A DNA stretch of 18,913 nt from Actinomycetes bacterium (GCA_030640275.1 DAOWJR010000020.1:1-18913); one strand, 5' to 3'; counted from the first letter of the stretch, positions 1 through 6,808 are shown. A program made the numbers and translations. The notes: a model not told the origin generated them from the sequence alone.

Positions 1-373
1 CATCCATAGACACCAATTTTCCGTTATGTATTATTGTATTAATATCTGAACCTTCTTTAAGATAGATAATCTTTTCTCCAAGCTTTTTTTCATCAACACT
101 TCTCTGTTCGTAAGTTTCTTTATTCATCAATACTAAATTATTATTATCTTTATATAAATATTGCATTTTTTTTCTATCAAGTATTGCTAACTTAAATTTC
201 TCATCTGCTCTGAAGGTTTTTTCTGTTGTTTCTCCAGATTTTAATTTCCTTAGTTTTACTTTTACTATTGCTCCCCTTCTGGCAATTTTTGAATGTTGAA
301 ACCAAATAATCTCATAAAGTTCATTATCTATAACTATAGTCATCCCGGTCTTAAATTCAGTTGGTGATATCAG
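1..373 (-). CDS. efp: Elongation factor P, C-terminal end beyond the window
   Basis: EF-P binds ribosomes stalled at proline runs and promotes peptide bond formation. The minus-strand frame reads L/M-ISPTEFKTGMTIV, then FQHSKIARRGAIVKV, KTFRADEKF and MQYLYKD, the usual EF-P N-domain and start of the OB domain; 124 codons lie inside the window. No ATG, GTG or TTG exists in frame at the expected start. The residue matching Met of the family's MIS start is CTG (373-371), with AAGGAG eight bases upstream, so I infer a CTG start. The loop tip, usually K-P-G-K/R-G, reads K-I-A-R-R-G, placing Arg at residue 32, the position that is modified (Lys or Arg) in other EF-Ps. It follows pepP by about 70 bases, a common gene pair. 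Identity is secure; the start is less so. Confidence 0.9.
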   Translation of the reverse strand, partial: MISPTEFKTGMTIVIDNELYEIIWFQHSKIARRGAIVKVKLRKLKSGETTEKTFRADEKFKLAILDRKKMQYLYKDNNNLVLMNKETYEQRSVDEKKLGEKIIYLKEGSDINTIIHNGKLVSMD

Positions 374-442
374 AAAATCAACTCCTTCAATAATCTTAAT
401 GTAAAAATGCTTTTTAAATCTTGTAGTGAAAAGATTTAAAAA

Positions 443-1522
443 CTAAACTTCATAAAAGGTTTTTTCAGTTTTACTTACTATCTCACATCCATCATCAGTT
501 ACAAATAATAAATCTTCAATTCTAACTCCACCAAAATTCTTTATATAAATTCCAGGTTCAATTGTAAAAACCATGCCTTTTTCTAAAATATCCTCAGAAT
601 TTTTTGTTAAAGCTGGTGATTCATGTATATCCAATCCTACGCCATGACCCAATCCATGTAAGAAATTTTCTCCATAACATTTTTCAGTTATAAAATCTCT
701 TGCAATTTTATCTAAAATTTTACATTTTACTCCTGGTTTTACCGCATTTAAAGCTTTCATCTGAGCTTCTAATACAATATTAAAAATGTTTTTTTGCTTA
801 TCTGTAGATTTTCCTATAACAACCATTCTGGTCATATCAGAATGATAACCATCAACGATTGAACCAAAATCTAATTTCACTAAATCGCCATCTTCCACAA
901 CTTTATTACTAGCAGTAGCATGAGGCATAGATGACATAACTCCAGAGGCGATAATCGTATCAAATGATATCTTATCAGCCCCTAAATCTTTCATAATAAA
1001 ATCCAGTCTATTTGCAATATCCCTTTCCTTCATTCCGGCTTTTATCTCATTAATTATTATGCTAAATGCTTTATCAGTTATGTCTGCTGCTTTTGTGATT
1101 AAATCAATCTCTTCTTTTGACTTAATCACTCGCTTTTCCTCTACCCAACCACTTTTTGGAATTAATTCTACACTTTCAGTTGCTTCCTTTATTTTTAGAA
1201 AAACCTGATAAGAAATATGATCTGATTCAAATCCAAGCTTTTTGATTTTCAATTCTTTTATTAAGTCTGTAAAATATTTAATATATGGCCTTTGCCATAT
1301 ATATTTTTTATAATAGGGTGCTTGTTTATCAGCTTGTTCTGTAAATCTTGAATCTGTAAGAAGATATTGGTCATCTTTAGTTAAAATAACCCAGGAACCT
1401 GAACTCTCTCCAAAAAAACCACTTAAATATCTTGCATTGTTCTCATTTAATATTAAAAATCCATCCAATTTATTTTTAATAATTTTTTCCCTAATTTCAT
1501 CTGTTCTTATTTGATAATCCAT
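443..1522 (-). CDS. pepP: M24 family metallopeptidase, Xaa-Pro aminopeptidase type
   Basis: Cytoplasmic dimetal aminopeptidase that removes an N-terminal residue preceding proline. The 359 residues have the two-domain build of the family: a creatinase-like N-domain (about 1-125) and the pita-bread catalytic domain (about 135-359). All five metal ligands are visible: D218 in KLDFG, D229 in HSDMTR, H293 in HGLGHGVGLDIHE, E322 in TIEPGIY and E336 in GGVRIEDL. H201 in MPHATAS fits the conserved active-site histidine. Length is normal for the short bacterial form. The ATG start has GGAGA at suitable spacing. The gene lies about 105 bases after fba and just before efp, and is probably cotranscribed with efp. 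Substrate specificity within the M24 family cannot be read from sequence alone. Confidence 0.9.
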   Translation of the reverse strand: MDYQIRTDEIREKIIKNKLDGFLILNENNARYLSGFFGESSGSWVILTKDDQYLLTDSRFTEQADKQAPYYKKYIWQRPYIKYFTDLIKELKIKKLGFESDHISYQVFLKIKEATESVELIPKSGWVEEKRVIKSKEEIDLITKAADITDKAFSIIINEIKAGMKERDIANRLDFIMKDLGADKISFDTIIASGVMSSMPHATASNKVVEDGDLVKLDFGSIVDGYHSDMTRMVVIGKSTDKQKNIFNIVLEAQMKALNAVKPGVKCKILDKIARDFITEKCYGENFLHGLGHGVGLDIHESPALTKNSEDILEKGMVFTIEPGIYIKNFGGVRIEDLLFVTDDGCEIVSKTEKTFYEV

Positions 1523-1626
1523 TTAGAAATCTCCAATTTTAAGATTTTCAAATTAATTCTTCAATAAATCTACTCTATTAGAGAGGATAACGAAGTGATT
1601 AGATTTAAGTGTTCTAATCTTCTAAA

Positions 1627-2778
1627 TTATTTCTTTATATTCTTTATATAATCTTCTACGATTTGTCCACTTCCCTTTCCATTGAATGCTTCAATAAATT
1701 CGGTTGCTGATTTTTTACTTGCATCAGAAATTTTCTGCTTATACTCATTATCAATCTCTTCTATTTCCTGCTTGAAAACTTTTATAGCATACTTAATATT
1801 CTTTCCAATAATCTCTATATCAGAAATACCTGGTTTCTTGGCTCTAACCTTATCAGCATAATTTTTCATGGTCCAATCTGCCATTCTCTTAGCAAGTTCA
1901 GGGGACATATTTTCAATTGCAATATTCTGAAAATTTGTGGCAACATTTCCTTTAACAATCCCAGCATCAATTAATTTATGTATTAATTCAAGAGGTGTTC
2001 CCGTTATTCCATGCTGAGCAATCTTCACATCAAGAGGAGCAATAGAACTTGCAATTTCTCGAGTTCTTGCAGCATCAATACCTAAAATGGGGATTATATT
2101 TCCTTCTTCATCATAAATATTTCCATGAACTGTTCCATTATTAGTAGCAATAAGATCAGGATAAACACCATTTTCATTCAGAGCCTTTATAAATGTTACT
2201 GCTTCATCAACTGTTGTTAATTCTTGCTCACCTGTTTCTGGATCAATCTTCCCTATTTCACCTACTTCAACTTCAAGTCCATAATCCTCTCTTTTTTTCC
2301 CTTTCTCAGCCATTAATTTTTCTATTAGTTTTGCAATTCTTGTAGTTATTTTAATATTATCAGCAAGTTGTTCTCTCGTAGATTTTGCATTTGAATTAAA
2401 ATTATGTGATGCATCAATTGCGAATGATGTAAAACCTGCTTCAACCTCTTTTTTAACAATTTCTTCTGCTGATTTAATAGCTTCAGGTGTATTTTCTGGA
2501 ATTGTTATGTGATCACCATGAATGCAATAAGGTGTATTAAAGTCAATTTTATCAGCTATCTCTTTTATATAATTTGCATATTGTTCAGGTGATTGGTCAG
2601 TATATCCGATCTCTGATTTTGCAATTTCAAATATTATTGCAGAATCCGCTTCTTTTGCAGCCTCCATTACACCACGTAAGCAATGTTTAATTCTTACATT
2701 TACTGCCATTGCAATTACATTTTTACCTTTAAGTGCATTAAAAATTAATTTTCCTGAAATAGGGTTGTTATAATTCAT
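1627..2778 (-). CDS. fba: Class II (zinc) fructose-bisphosphate aldolase family protein
   Basis: Probably cleaves fructose 1,6-bisphosphate to dihydroxyacetone phosphate and glyceraldehyde 3-phosphate in glycolysis, and runs in reverse in gluconeogenesis. The class II barrel is recognised by H87-G-D-H90 (catalytic Asp and zinc His), the acidic LEVEVGEIG run (168-176), H218 in NNGTVHG and H256 in AQHGITG, which would complete the metal and phosphate sites. At 383 residues it is longer than the common class IIB enzymes (about 280-310); extra sequence sits around 150-190 and in a charged C-terminal tail after about 300. AAGGAG lies five bases before the ATG. Tagatose-bisphosphate or another ketose-bisphosphate specificity is possible. 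It follows a degraded accessory stretch and precedes pepP. Confidence 0.88.
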   Translation of the reverse strand: MNYNNPISGKLIFNALKGKNVIAMAVNVRIKHCLRGVMEAAKEADSAIIFEIAKSEIGYTDQSPEQYANYIKEIADKIDFNTPYCIHGDHITIPENTPEAIKSAEEIVKKEVEAGFTSFAIDASHNFNSNAKSTREQLADNIKITTRIAKLIEKLMAEKGKKREDYGLEVEVGEIGKIDPETGEQELTTVDEAVTFIKALNENGVYPDLIATNNGTVHGNIYDEEGNIIPILGIDAARTREIASSIAPLDVKIAQHGITGTPLELIHKLIDAGIVKGNVATNFQNIAIENMSPELAKRMADWTMKNYADKVRAKKPGISDIEIIGKNIKYAIKVFKQEIEEIDNEYKQKISDASKKSATEFIEAFNGKGSGQIVEDYIKNIKK

Positions 2779-2889
2779 CTTTACTCCTTCTTATAAGAGA
2801 AATTATATATTTTTTGTTTTATAGTTTAAACCTTTACTATTTTATATCTTTTTATATTCTTTATTTTAATATTCTTATAATTTTAACTC

Positions 2890-2918
2890 ATTATTATAAA
2901 TATATTTTTATTTTTCAA
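2890..2918 (-). promoter_or_regulatory. Possible sigma-70 promoter for fba
   Basis: Minus-strand TTGAAA (2918-2913) is followed after 17 bases by AATAAT (2895-2890), about 110 bases before the fba start. The stretch is extremely AT-rich, so chance matches are easy. Confidence 0.35.
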
Positions 2919-3072
2919 TTTAATATATTTCACTTTCTACTTTAATTATGTACACAAGAGCTAAACTTAATATAACACTTATAAATGCACCATATAGTGA
3001 ATATTTCCAATTGATATTAGATTATTATACTTCATTTCTTAGGCTTTAATACTTTATTACTACATTAAAGCT

Positions 3073-3128
3073 TTAGATGAAATATGCAATAATTCCTCCA
3101 ATTGTTAGAAATGGTGTGAAGGAATTTG
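3073..3128 (-). pseudogene. Scrap of a second prepilin peptidase 3' end
   Basis: Over about 53 bases this segment matches the last codons of the intact prepilin peptidase at 5971-6027 at roughly 80% by eye, with a one-base gap. Read on the minus strand it ends FTPFLTIGGIIAYFI-stop, against FAPFLAIGAILAYFV-stop in the intact gene. The one-base gap puts the upstream IP codons out of frame, and further upstream no peptidase sequence follows. The opposite strand carries an open stretch from 3077 with stops at 3203 and 3242, which may be a different decayed gene joined here. The rest of 2779-3360 holds no gene I can recognise. Confidence 0.55.
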
Positions 3129-3361
3129 ATCTAAAAATAGAAGAACTAATGAACCGCCCTGAACCAGAAAGTTATTTTAAAGAAGTCCCTGAATCAGTAA
3201 ATTAAGTAAAAGAATTTATATCATTAGCATGGATACTTCATTAGCAGCTAACTTATAAAGATTGTGAAGGTAATATCAATACTGAGATTACAACTGCATA
3301 CTAAAAAACATTCAACTAAAGGGTAAAAAAAATATAAAAAATTAATAATACAGAAATAATG

Positions 3362-3394
3362 AAAAATGGCCTGTAATATTTTTAATTACAAGCC
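3362..3394 (-). terminator. Intrinsic terminator below the decayed reading frame
   Basis: Read on the minus strand, GGCTTGTAAT (3394-3385) pairs over ten bases, one G-U, with ATTACAGGCC (3377-3368) around a seven-base loop. ATTTTT follows immediately. It sits about 50 bases after the end of the pseudogene at 3445. Confidence 0.7.
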
Positions 3395-3444
3395 AATTCT
3401 CCATATCCTTTAAAATTCAAATCTCAAAGCTCTATCTTTACATT

Positions 3445-3771
3445 CTAGTTATAAGCTGTGTTAATGTTGTAGTAACCAATTCCAGAAAAGTCACCAGTTA
3501 CTAAATTCATAGAGTCAATATTTATTGTGTGTGACCAATCACAAGAACAACCAGAAATACAACTAAATAAGATCGTGTATGTGCCCTTGGGATTTCTGAA
3601 TTTCTAATCTATTGCTCGTGTATCTCCTTTGGATCCATAATAAAGGTTTCATCGGGGACTTTGCTATATAATTGATAAGCTCGTTCACCTCCGTACGAAA
3701 CGCCCCAAACCGTCTCTAGTGCCCAATATGGCTCTAATGGATCCATGCTTAGTGCAAACCAGATGGCTCTC
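3445..3771 (-). pseudogene. Decayed gene for a probable exported protein
   Basis: No intact frame spans this stretch, but two minus-strand frames read as one continuous protein. The first gives MDPLEPYWALETVWGVSYGG and ERAYQLYSKVPDETF (from about 3746). The second continues with GSKGDTRAID, a TAG where Trp would fit (TGG to TAG), KFRNPKGTYTI and SCISGCSCDWSHTI, ending GYYNINTAYN-stop at 3445. A frameshift near 3640 joins them. A further stop lies upstream at about 3771. The aromatic, Gly- and Cys-rich composition resembles the two small secreted proteins upstream, but no family is recognised. It may be the lost C-terminal part of the gene ending at 3895, or a separate gene. GC content is higher than in neighbouring core genes. 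Confidence 0.5.
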
Positions 3772-3894
3772 TAGTTGTATAGGAATAAGAAATTATATTT
3801 TACATCAATTTAATTGTTGTCGACCTTTTCCTTATATCTTTATGAAAAGCTGTGGTTTTTAATTTAATGGATAGCTATTGAAACCTAAAAGATA

Positions 3895-4269
3895 TCACTC
3901 CATTCCACAGACGTAAGCATCCATTGTTACGTCATAAATTTTATAGTAAACCTCTATTCCTGGAGTAGCGACTAAATTATAAGGCTCTCTATCTGGAACA
4001 ATTGTTGACGACCCACACCATTCAGTTGTGTCTTTTAAATCAAATTTATAAACGTTATGGTATGTATGGCCTTCAATATAGCGACCACGAGTTTCTATTG
4101 GAGTAAACCAAAAATGGTATCCCGCAGGATTACCAAGATATTTTATTGTTCCTAACCAAAGTGCGTTAGGATCTTTGGCTTCTCCTGAAAACGTTTTAGC
4201 TTGAACTGGGGATGAAACTGTTAATAAAAGAAGACAAGCAAAAACTAATCCTATTAAAAACTTTTTCAT
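3895..4269 (-). CDS. Small secreted protein of unknown function, two cysteines
   Basis: Family not recognised. The product starts MKKFLIGLVFACLLLLTVSS, a Sec signal peptide with likely cleavage after PVQA (residue 24), leaving about 100 exported residues. The mature part is rich in aromatic residues and glycine and has two cysteines, in EWCGSS and YVCGME, which could form one disulfide. ATG at 4269 is preferred over an in-frame GTG at 4278, because the GTG lies inside the AGGAGGTG ribosome site that serves the ATG. The protein ends with a TGA only four residues after the second Cys, and a decayed frame of similar flavour lies just downstream, so C-terminal truncation is possible. Its ribosome site and start strongly resemble those of the secreted gene at 5248. 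An 8-bp inverted repeat sits directly upstream. Confidence 0.65.
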   Translation of the reverse strand: MKKFLIGLVFACLLLLTVSSPVQAKTFSGEAKDPNALWLGTIKYLGNPAGYHFWFTPIETRGRYIEGHTYHNVYKFDLKDTTEWCGSSTIVPDREPYNLVATPGIEVYYKIYDVTMDAYVCGME

Positions 4270-4297
4270 ATTTTTCACCTCCTCGCATGTTAAAATG

Positions 4298-4324
4298 GTC
4301 TAAGTAATTTCAGTACACTTAGAC
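4298..4324. repeat. 8-bp inverted repeat upstream of a secreted-protein gene
   Basis: GTCTAAGT (4298-4305) and ACTTAGAC (4317-4324) are perfect complements around an 11-base loop, beginning about 12 bases before the ribosome site of the gene starting at 4269. It could be an operator or a leader hairpin. A clear T-run does not follow on either strand. Confidence 0.5.
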
Positions 4325-4439
4325 ATAATTAATAATACATAAAATTATGAATCTTTTACCTTTTTGTAAAATATACTTTTGCTTTTATTTAATTTCTTTT
4401 ACACTATAACATTTTAACATTTTTATTCTTTAAAAGAAA

Positions 4440-4918
4440 TATAAAGAACCTTTAAATAAATTGAGAAGTAGGATCATAGAGAAGACAACCCCTTCCCAAG
4501 TAGGGTATTTAGTTTATAGAAGTATGCGATAAGACACGTTCCACAGTTCCACCATTTAGCCTGATAAATACGAGCAAAAGACTAAAATTAAGTTATGTCC
4601 CACTTATATCCTGTTTTATCTGTTTTATACCTTAAAGTGTCCCAAATAAAGTAAAGTGTCCCACTATTTAATAAAGCAGACAAAAACATCGTAGAATAGA
4701 TATTTTAATCTTAACTAATAACAGATATACACCAATAAGAAGCCAAATAACACTATGAAGCAGTATAAAACTTACGATAGTTGATAATGCAATCGTGAAC
4801 CTTCCCTCCCCTCCTCTTCCACCGTCTATAAGTCTATTATAGATTTACACATTTTTTATAAAGTGATAGTTTTCTGATATTTTCATCTGATAAAAATTTT
4901 CGTCTGGCATTCTGGAAA
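4440..4918. other. Gene-less stretch with remains of mobile DNA
   Basis: I find no intact gene here. Minus-strand translation around 4560-4440 gives short peptide-like pieces (for example FIRLNGGTVERVLSHTSIN then a stop) suggesting a decayed frame. At 4633-4643 and 4652-4662 the 11-mer TAAAGTGTCCC is repeated with a 19-base period; a related ATGTCCCACTT lies at 4595. Closely spaced GGGACA-type repeats are seen at the ends of some insertion sequences, so an IS end is the best guess. At about 4801-4823 there is an unusual pyrimidine-only run. TCTATAA and TTATAGA form an inverted repeat near 4826-4846. Confidence 0.4.
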
Positions 4919-5248
4919 TTAAGGTCCCATAAAGTTTTCATTTCGGATAATCTCTCCGGTCGGTGTATAAACCTGCATCACTGTATAGGGTGACACAGTA
5001 AGTTCTGTATCAAAACTAACCATTCCTGTATCACTTAGACCCCACTGATCACCGGGAGATTTTGGATTATTAACGCCAACTAAATACCATCCTTCATATC
5101 CGGGCATACCGTAAGCATCGAAAAGGTCAACAAAGTTTCCTGATTTTTCAAATGCTTTATCTGATGGTCCCATAGCCATCGCTGTTCCTGTTCCTAATAA
5201 TGTTATTAGAAATATTGTTATAACTCCTAATAGAACTAACTTTTTCAT
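4919..5248 (-). CDS. Small secreted protein, probably c-di-GMP controlled
   Basis: Family not recognised. The 109 residues begin with a textbook Sec signal peptide: MKKLV, a hydrophobic core, then cleavage most likely after TAMA at residue 25. The remaining 84 residues have no cysteine, no membrane segment and no lipobox, so the product should be released or surface-associated. The mature part has alternating polar and aromatic residues (EGWYLVGVNN, MVSFDTELTVSPYT, VMQVYTPTGEI), suggesting a small beta-rich fold. AGGAGGTGA precedes the ATG. The leader carries two c-di-GMP-II-like riboswitches with terminators, so expression should respond to c-di-GMP, which commonly governs adhesion, pili and biofilm. 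A structural or adhesive role is inference from that control and from the pseudopilin and prepilin peptidase genes upstream. Confidence 0.7.
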   Translation of the reverse strand: MKKLVLLGVITIFLITLLGTGTAMAMGPSDKAFEKSGNFVDLFDAYGMPGYEGWYLVGVNNPKSPGDQWGLSDTGMVSFDTELTVSPYTVMQVYTPTGEIIRNENFMGP

Positions 5249-5273
5249 ATCTCTTTTTCACCTCCTTTCATTT

Positions 5274-5336
5274 TTATTTCTTGTTATTTCTTGATTTTCT
5301 TGATTTTATATTTAGATTTATTAAATATGGAGACAT
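5274..5336 (-). CDS. Possible 20-codon leader peptide
   Basis: Between the second riboswitch and the secreted-protein gene, AAAGGAG is followed four bases later by ATG and a 20-codon frame, MSPYLINLN then IKSRKSRNNKK, ending TAA at 5274. Its stop lies just ahead of the AGGAGGTGA of the next gene, so translational coupling is conceivable. GGAGA (ribosome site) and TCTCC form a 5-bp hairpin with the ATG in the loop. The frame is short and Lys/Asn/Ile-rich, as chance frames in this DNA would be, so coding is only possible. Confidence 0.3.
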   Translation of the reverse strand: MSPYLINLNIKSRKSRNNKK

Positions 5337-5403
5337 TGATCTCCTTTCTGTTAATTATTAGAATTATTAGGTTTTTAAATTATTTTTTATTTTTATTATC
5401 TCT

Positions 5404-5457
5404 TTTTAAAAACAAAAACCGACCTAAAAAATCTTTTAAATATTTTTAAGGCCGGTT
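5404..5457 (-). terminator. Intrinsic terminator of the second riboswitch
   Basis: On the minus strand AACCGGCCTT (5457-5448) pairs with AGGTCGGTT (5425-5417), with one mismatch and A/T pairs above, followed by TTTTTGTTTTT. Its 5' arm is also the conserved 3' AACCG strand of the aptamer, so aptamer and terminator compete for it. Confidence 0.8.
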
Positions 5458-5515
5458 GTACCATAAGCTCCATGAGCTATAAGTACCCAGAATTCAATCT
5501 CACTTCAAAGCTTCC
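5449..5515 (-). promoter_or_regulatory. c-di-GMP-II type riboswitch aptamer, gene-proximal copy
   Basis: About 67 bases on the minus strand match the c-di-GMP-II (GEMM-II) aptamer as I recall it from Clostridium acetobutylicum. In order: GGAAG, TGAAGTGA, GAATT, GGGTACTT, a small hairpin (AGCTC ATG GAGCT), ATGGTAC, then AACCGGCC. The counterpart there reads GGAAAC, TGATGAA, AAATT, GGGCACTT, hairpin, TAGTGC, AACCGACC. GTAC and GTAC form the inner stem. Length and element spacing agree. The AACCGG strand is shared with the terminator that follows, so ligand binding would favour read-through (ON), as reported for the C. difficile pilA1 switch. The direction of control is inference. The controlled gene starts at 5248. 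Confidence 0.8.
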
Positions 5516-5622
5516 TTAATTTATTTCCTATATTTAGTTTTATATGTACAATTTATAAAAGATTTTTACTAATAAGTAATTATTTTTATAATTTTTAATT
5601 CTTATTATCTATTCTTATATAT

Positions 5623-5675
5623 CTTTAAAAAATAAAAACCGGCTAACAATCTTTTAGATAATGTTAAGACCGGTT
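5623..5675 (-). terminator. Intrinsic terminator of the first riboswitch
   Basis: Minus-strand AACCGG (5675-5670) pairs perfectly with CCGGTT (5642-5637). TTAACA and TGTTA extend the stem with a small bulge, and a T-rich run (TTTTTATTTTTT) follows. The 5' arm overlaps the 3' strand of the aptamer. Base changes relative to the downstream copy keep the pairing. Confidence 0.8.
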
Positions 5676-5733
5676 GTACCATAAACCTAGTGAGATATAA
5701 TTACCCATAATTTAGCCTCACTTCAGCACTTCC
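5667..5733 (-). promoter_or_regulatory. c-di-GMP-II type riboswitch aptamer, promoter-proximal copy
   Basis: This is the second copy of the same RNA, 218 bases upstream of the first and the first to be transcribed. Conserved parts are GGAAG, TGAAGTGAG, CTAAATTA, GGGTAATT, a weaker central hairpin, ATGGTACAACCGG. The inner stem is shorter than in the other copy (GTAA instead of GTAC on the 5' side), so ligand affinity may differ. The two copies differ at many loop positions, yet both keep the aptamer core and the terminator pairing. The 5520-5620 spacer between them is AT-rich with no recognisable content. Confidence 0.77.
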
Positions 5734-5762
5734 ATAAATTTATTTCTAATACGTAATTATTA

Positions 5763-5791
5763 TATATAACACTTTTTTATTGAAAAAGCAA
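5763..5791 (-). promoter_or_regulatory. Promoter for the tandem riboswitch leader
   Basis: Minus-strand TTGCTT (5791-5786), a 17-base spacer, and TATATA (5768-5763). Transcription would begin near 5756, about 23 bases before the first aptamer, the right place for a riboswitch leader separate from the peptidase gene upstream. Confidence 0.5.
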
Positions 5792-5828
5792 GAATTTATA
5801 AAAATATGTAATAGTAAAATAATAATGT

Positions 5829-5924
5829 CCCCTTTAAATAAATAAAAAATGTTCTCTTTTGCTAAACTAATTGGTAAAGGAGGATATGATGGAAAAGAAG
5901 TTAATAAATATCATATATTTTTAA
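5829..5924 (+). other. Start fragment of a lost gene, possible IS remnant
   Basis: Two similar blocks, ATGTCCCCTTT and ATGTTCTCTTT, are followed on the plus strand by AAAGGAGGATATGATG and a frame MMEKKLINIIYF that stops at 5924. A perfect ribosome site with only twelve codons suggests the beginning of a gene whose body has been deleted. The repeats just ahead resemble insertion-sequence ends. The identity is a guess. Confidence 0.3.
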
Positions 5925-5970
5925 TTTATGTAAGTTTAAATTACATTTCTTACCTAAAATAGAGACACTT

Positions 5971-6705
5971 TTAAACAAAATATGCAAGAATTGCTCCAAT
6001 TGCTAAAAATGGAGCAAAAGGTATTTCATCTTTTATCTTTTTTATTTTAAAAATTAATAAAAAAATGCTGAATAACCCACCAATTATAAATCCCATTGCA
6101 ATAGCTACTACTACTTTTTTACCCAGTAGAATTCCTAAAAAAGTAGCAAGCTTTACATCACCCATTCCCATACCTTCAGGATAGATCAGTGAGATTATTA
6201 AAAAAAATAAACCTGCACCAACTGAAAATATAACCCACTGCATCGTTTTATCAGGAAAGAATAAAATCTGTAAAACAAGTCCAATTAGTATAGAAGGAAT
6301 AATTATTTTATTAGGTATTATTTTATGTTTGATATCTATAAATGAAATTAAAATTAAGATTGTTCCAAAAAATATTGCAGGTAATAACTTTAATGGTTGA
6401 TTTTTAAAGGTCACAAAATAGAAATAGCAAAAGGGGTAATAAATTGATATTAATATTTCTAAAAATAGAGAGATTAGTGGAAAAGTGTGATTGCATTTTA
6501 AGCATTTTCCTTTATTTGAAATGTAATCCAAGATGGGAATATAAAAATATTTAGTTCTTATTTTACATTGAGGACATATTGAAAAAAATCTTATAGAAAT
6601 TTTGTTCTCTTTATTTTTGAAATTTTCATATGTTAAATTATTTAGAAATTTTCCTATTAAAGAGCCAAAAAATATTAATAAAATTATAAAAACAAAATCA
6701 TTCAT
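5971..6705 (-). CDS. Type IV prepilin peptidase (A24 aspartic protease)
   Basis: Inner-membrane enzyme that cleaves, and usually N-methylates, type IV pilin and type II secretion pseudopilin precursors. The 244 residues show the full family plan: an N-terminal membrane segment, a cytoplasmic zinc domain with C44-P-Q-C47 and C68-L-K-C71, then several membrane helices with catalytic Asp124 in FIDIKHKIIPN and Asp183 in GMGMGDVKLA. It ends IPFAPFLAIGAILAYFV, typical of the family. The usual bacterial names are pilD, gspO or comC; which applies is unclear. No good ribosome site precedes the ATG at 6705. The gene lies about 100 bases after a pseudopilin gene that is an obvious substrate, presumably in one transcript. 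A scrap of a second copy of its 3' end lies at 3073-3128. Confidence 0.93.
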   Translation of the reverse strand: MNDFVFIILLIFFGSLIGKFLNNLTYENFKNKENKISIRFFSICPQCKIRTKYFYIPILDYISNKGKCLKCNHTFPLISLFLEILISIYYPFCYFYFVTFKNQPLKLLPAIFFGTILILISFIDIKHKIIPNKIIIPSILIGLVLQILFFPDKTMQWVIFSVGAGLFFLIISLIYPEGMGMGDVKLATFLGILLGKKVVVAIAMGFIIGGLFSIFLLIFKIKKIKDEIPFAPFLAIGAILAYFV

Positions 6706-6808
6706 TACATATATTTGAACTATTTAAAAGATGTGTTTACAACTTTTAATATATTTATTTAAATATAACCATATATTTAATACACCTGATAAATAAATTT
6801 TAATTTAA

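Noticed and set aside
1597..1619. GATTAGA/TCTAATC inverted repeat after fba as a terminator
   Set aside because: Only 7 bp, AT-rich, with no T-run following on the minus strand.
3077..3304. Plus-strand protein-like stretch (MKYAIIPPIVRNG and on) with two in-frame stops
   Set aside because: Its first third is the antisense of the prepilin peptidase scrap. The remainder matches no family I know, so it is not called as a gene.
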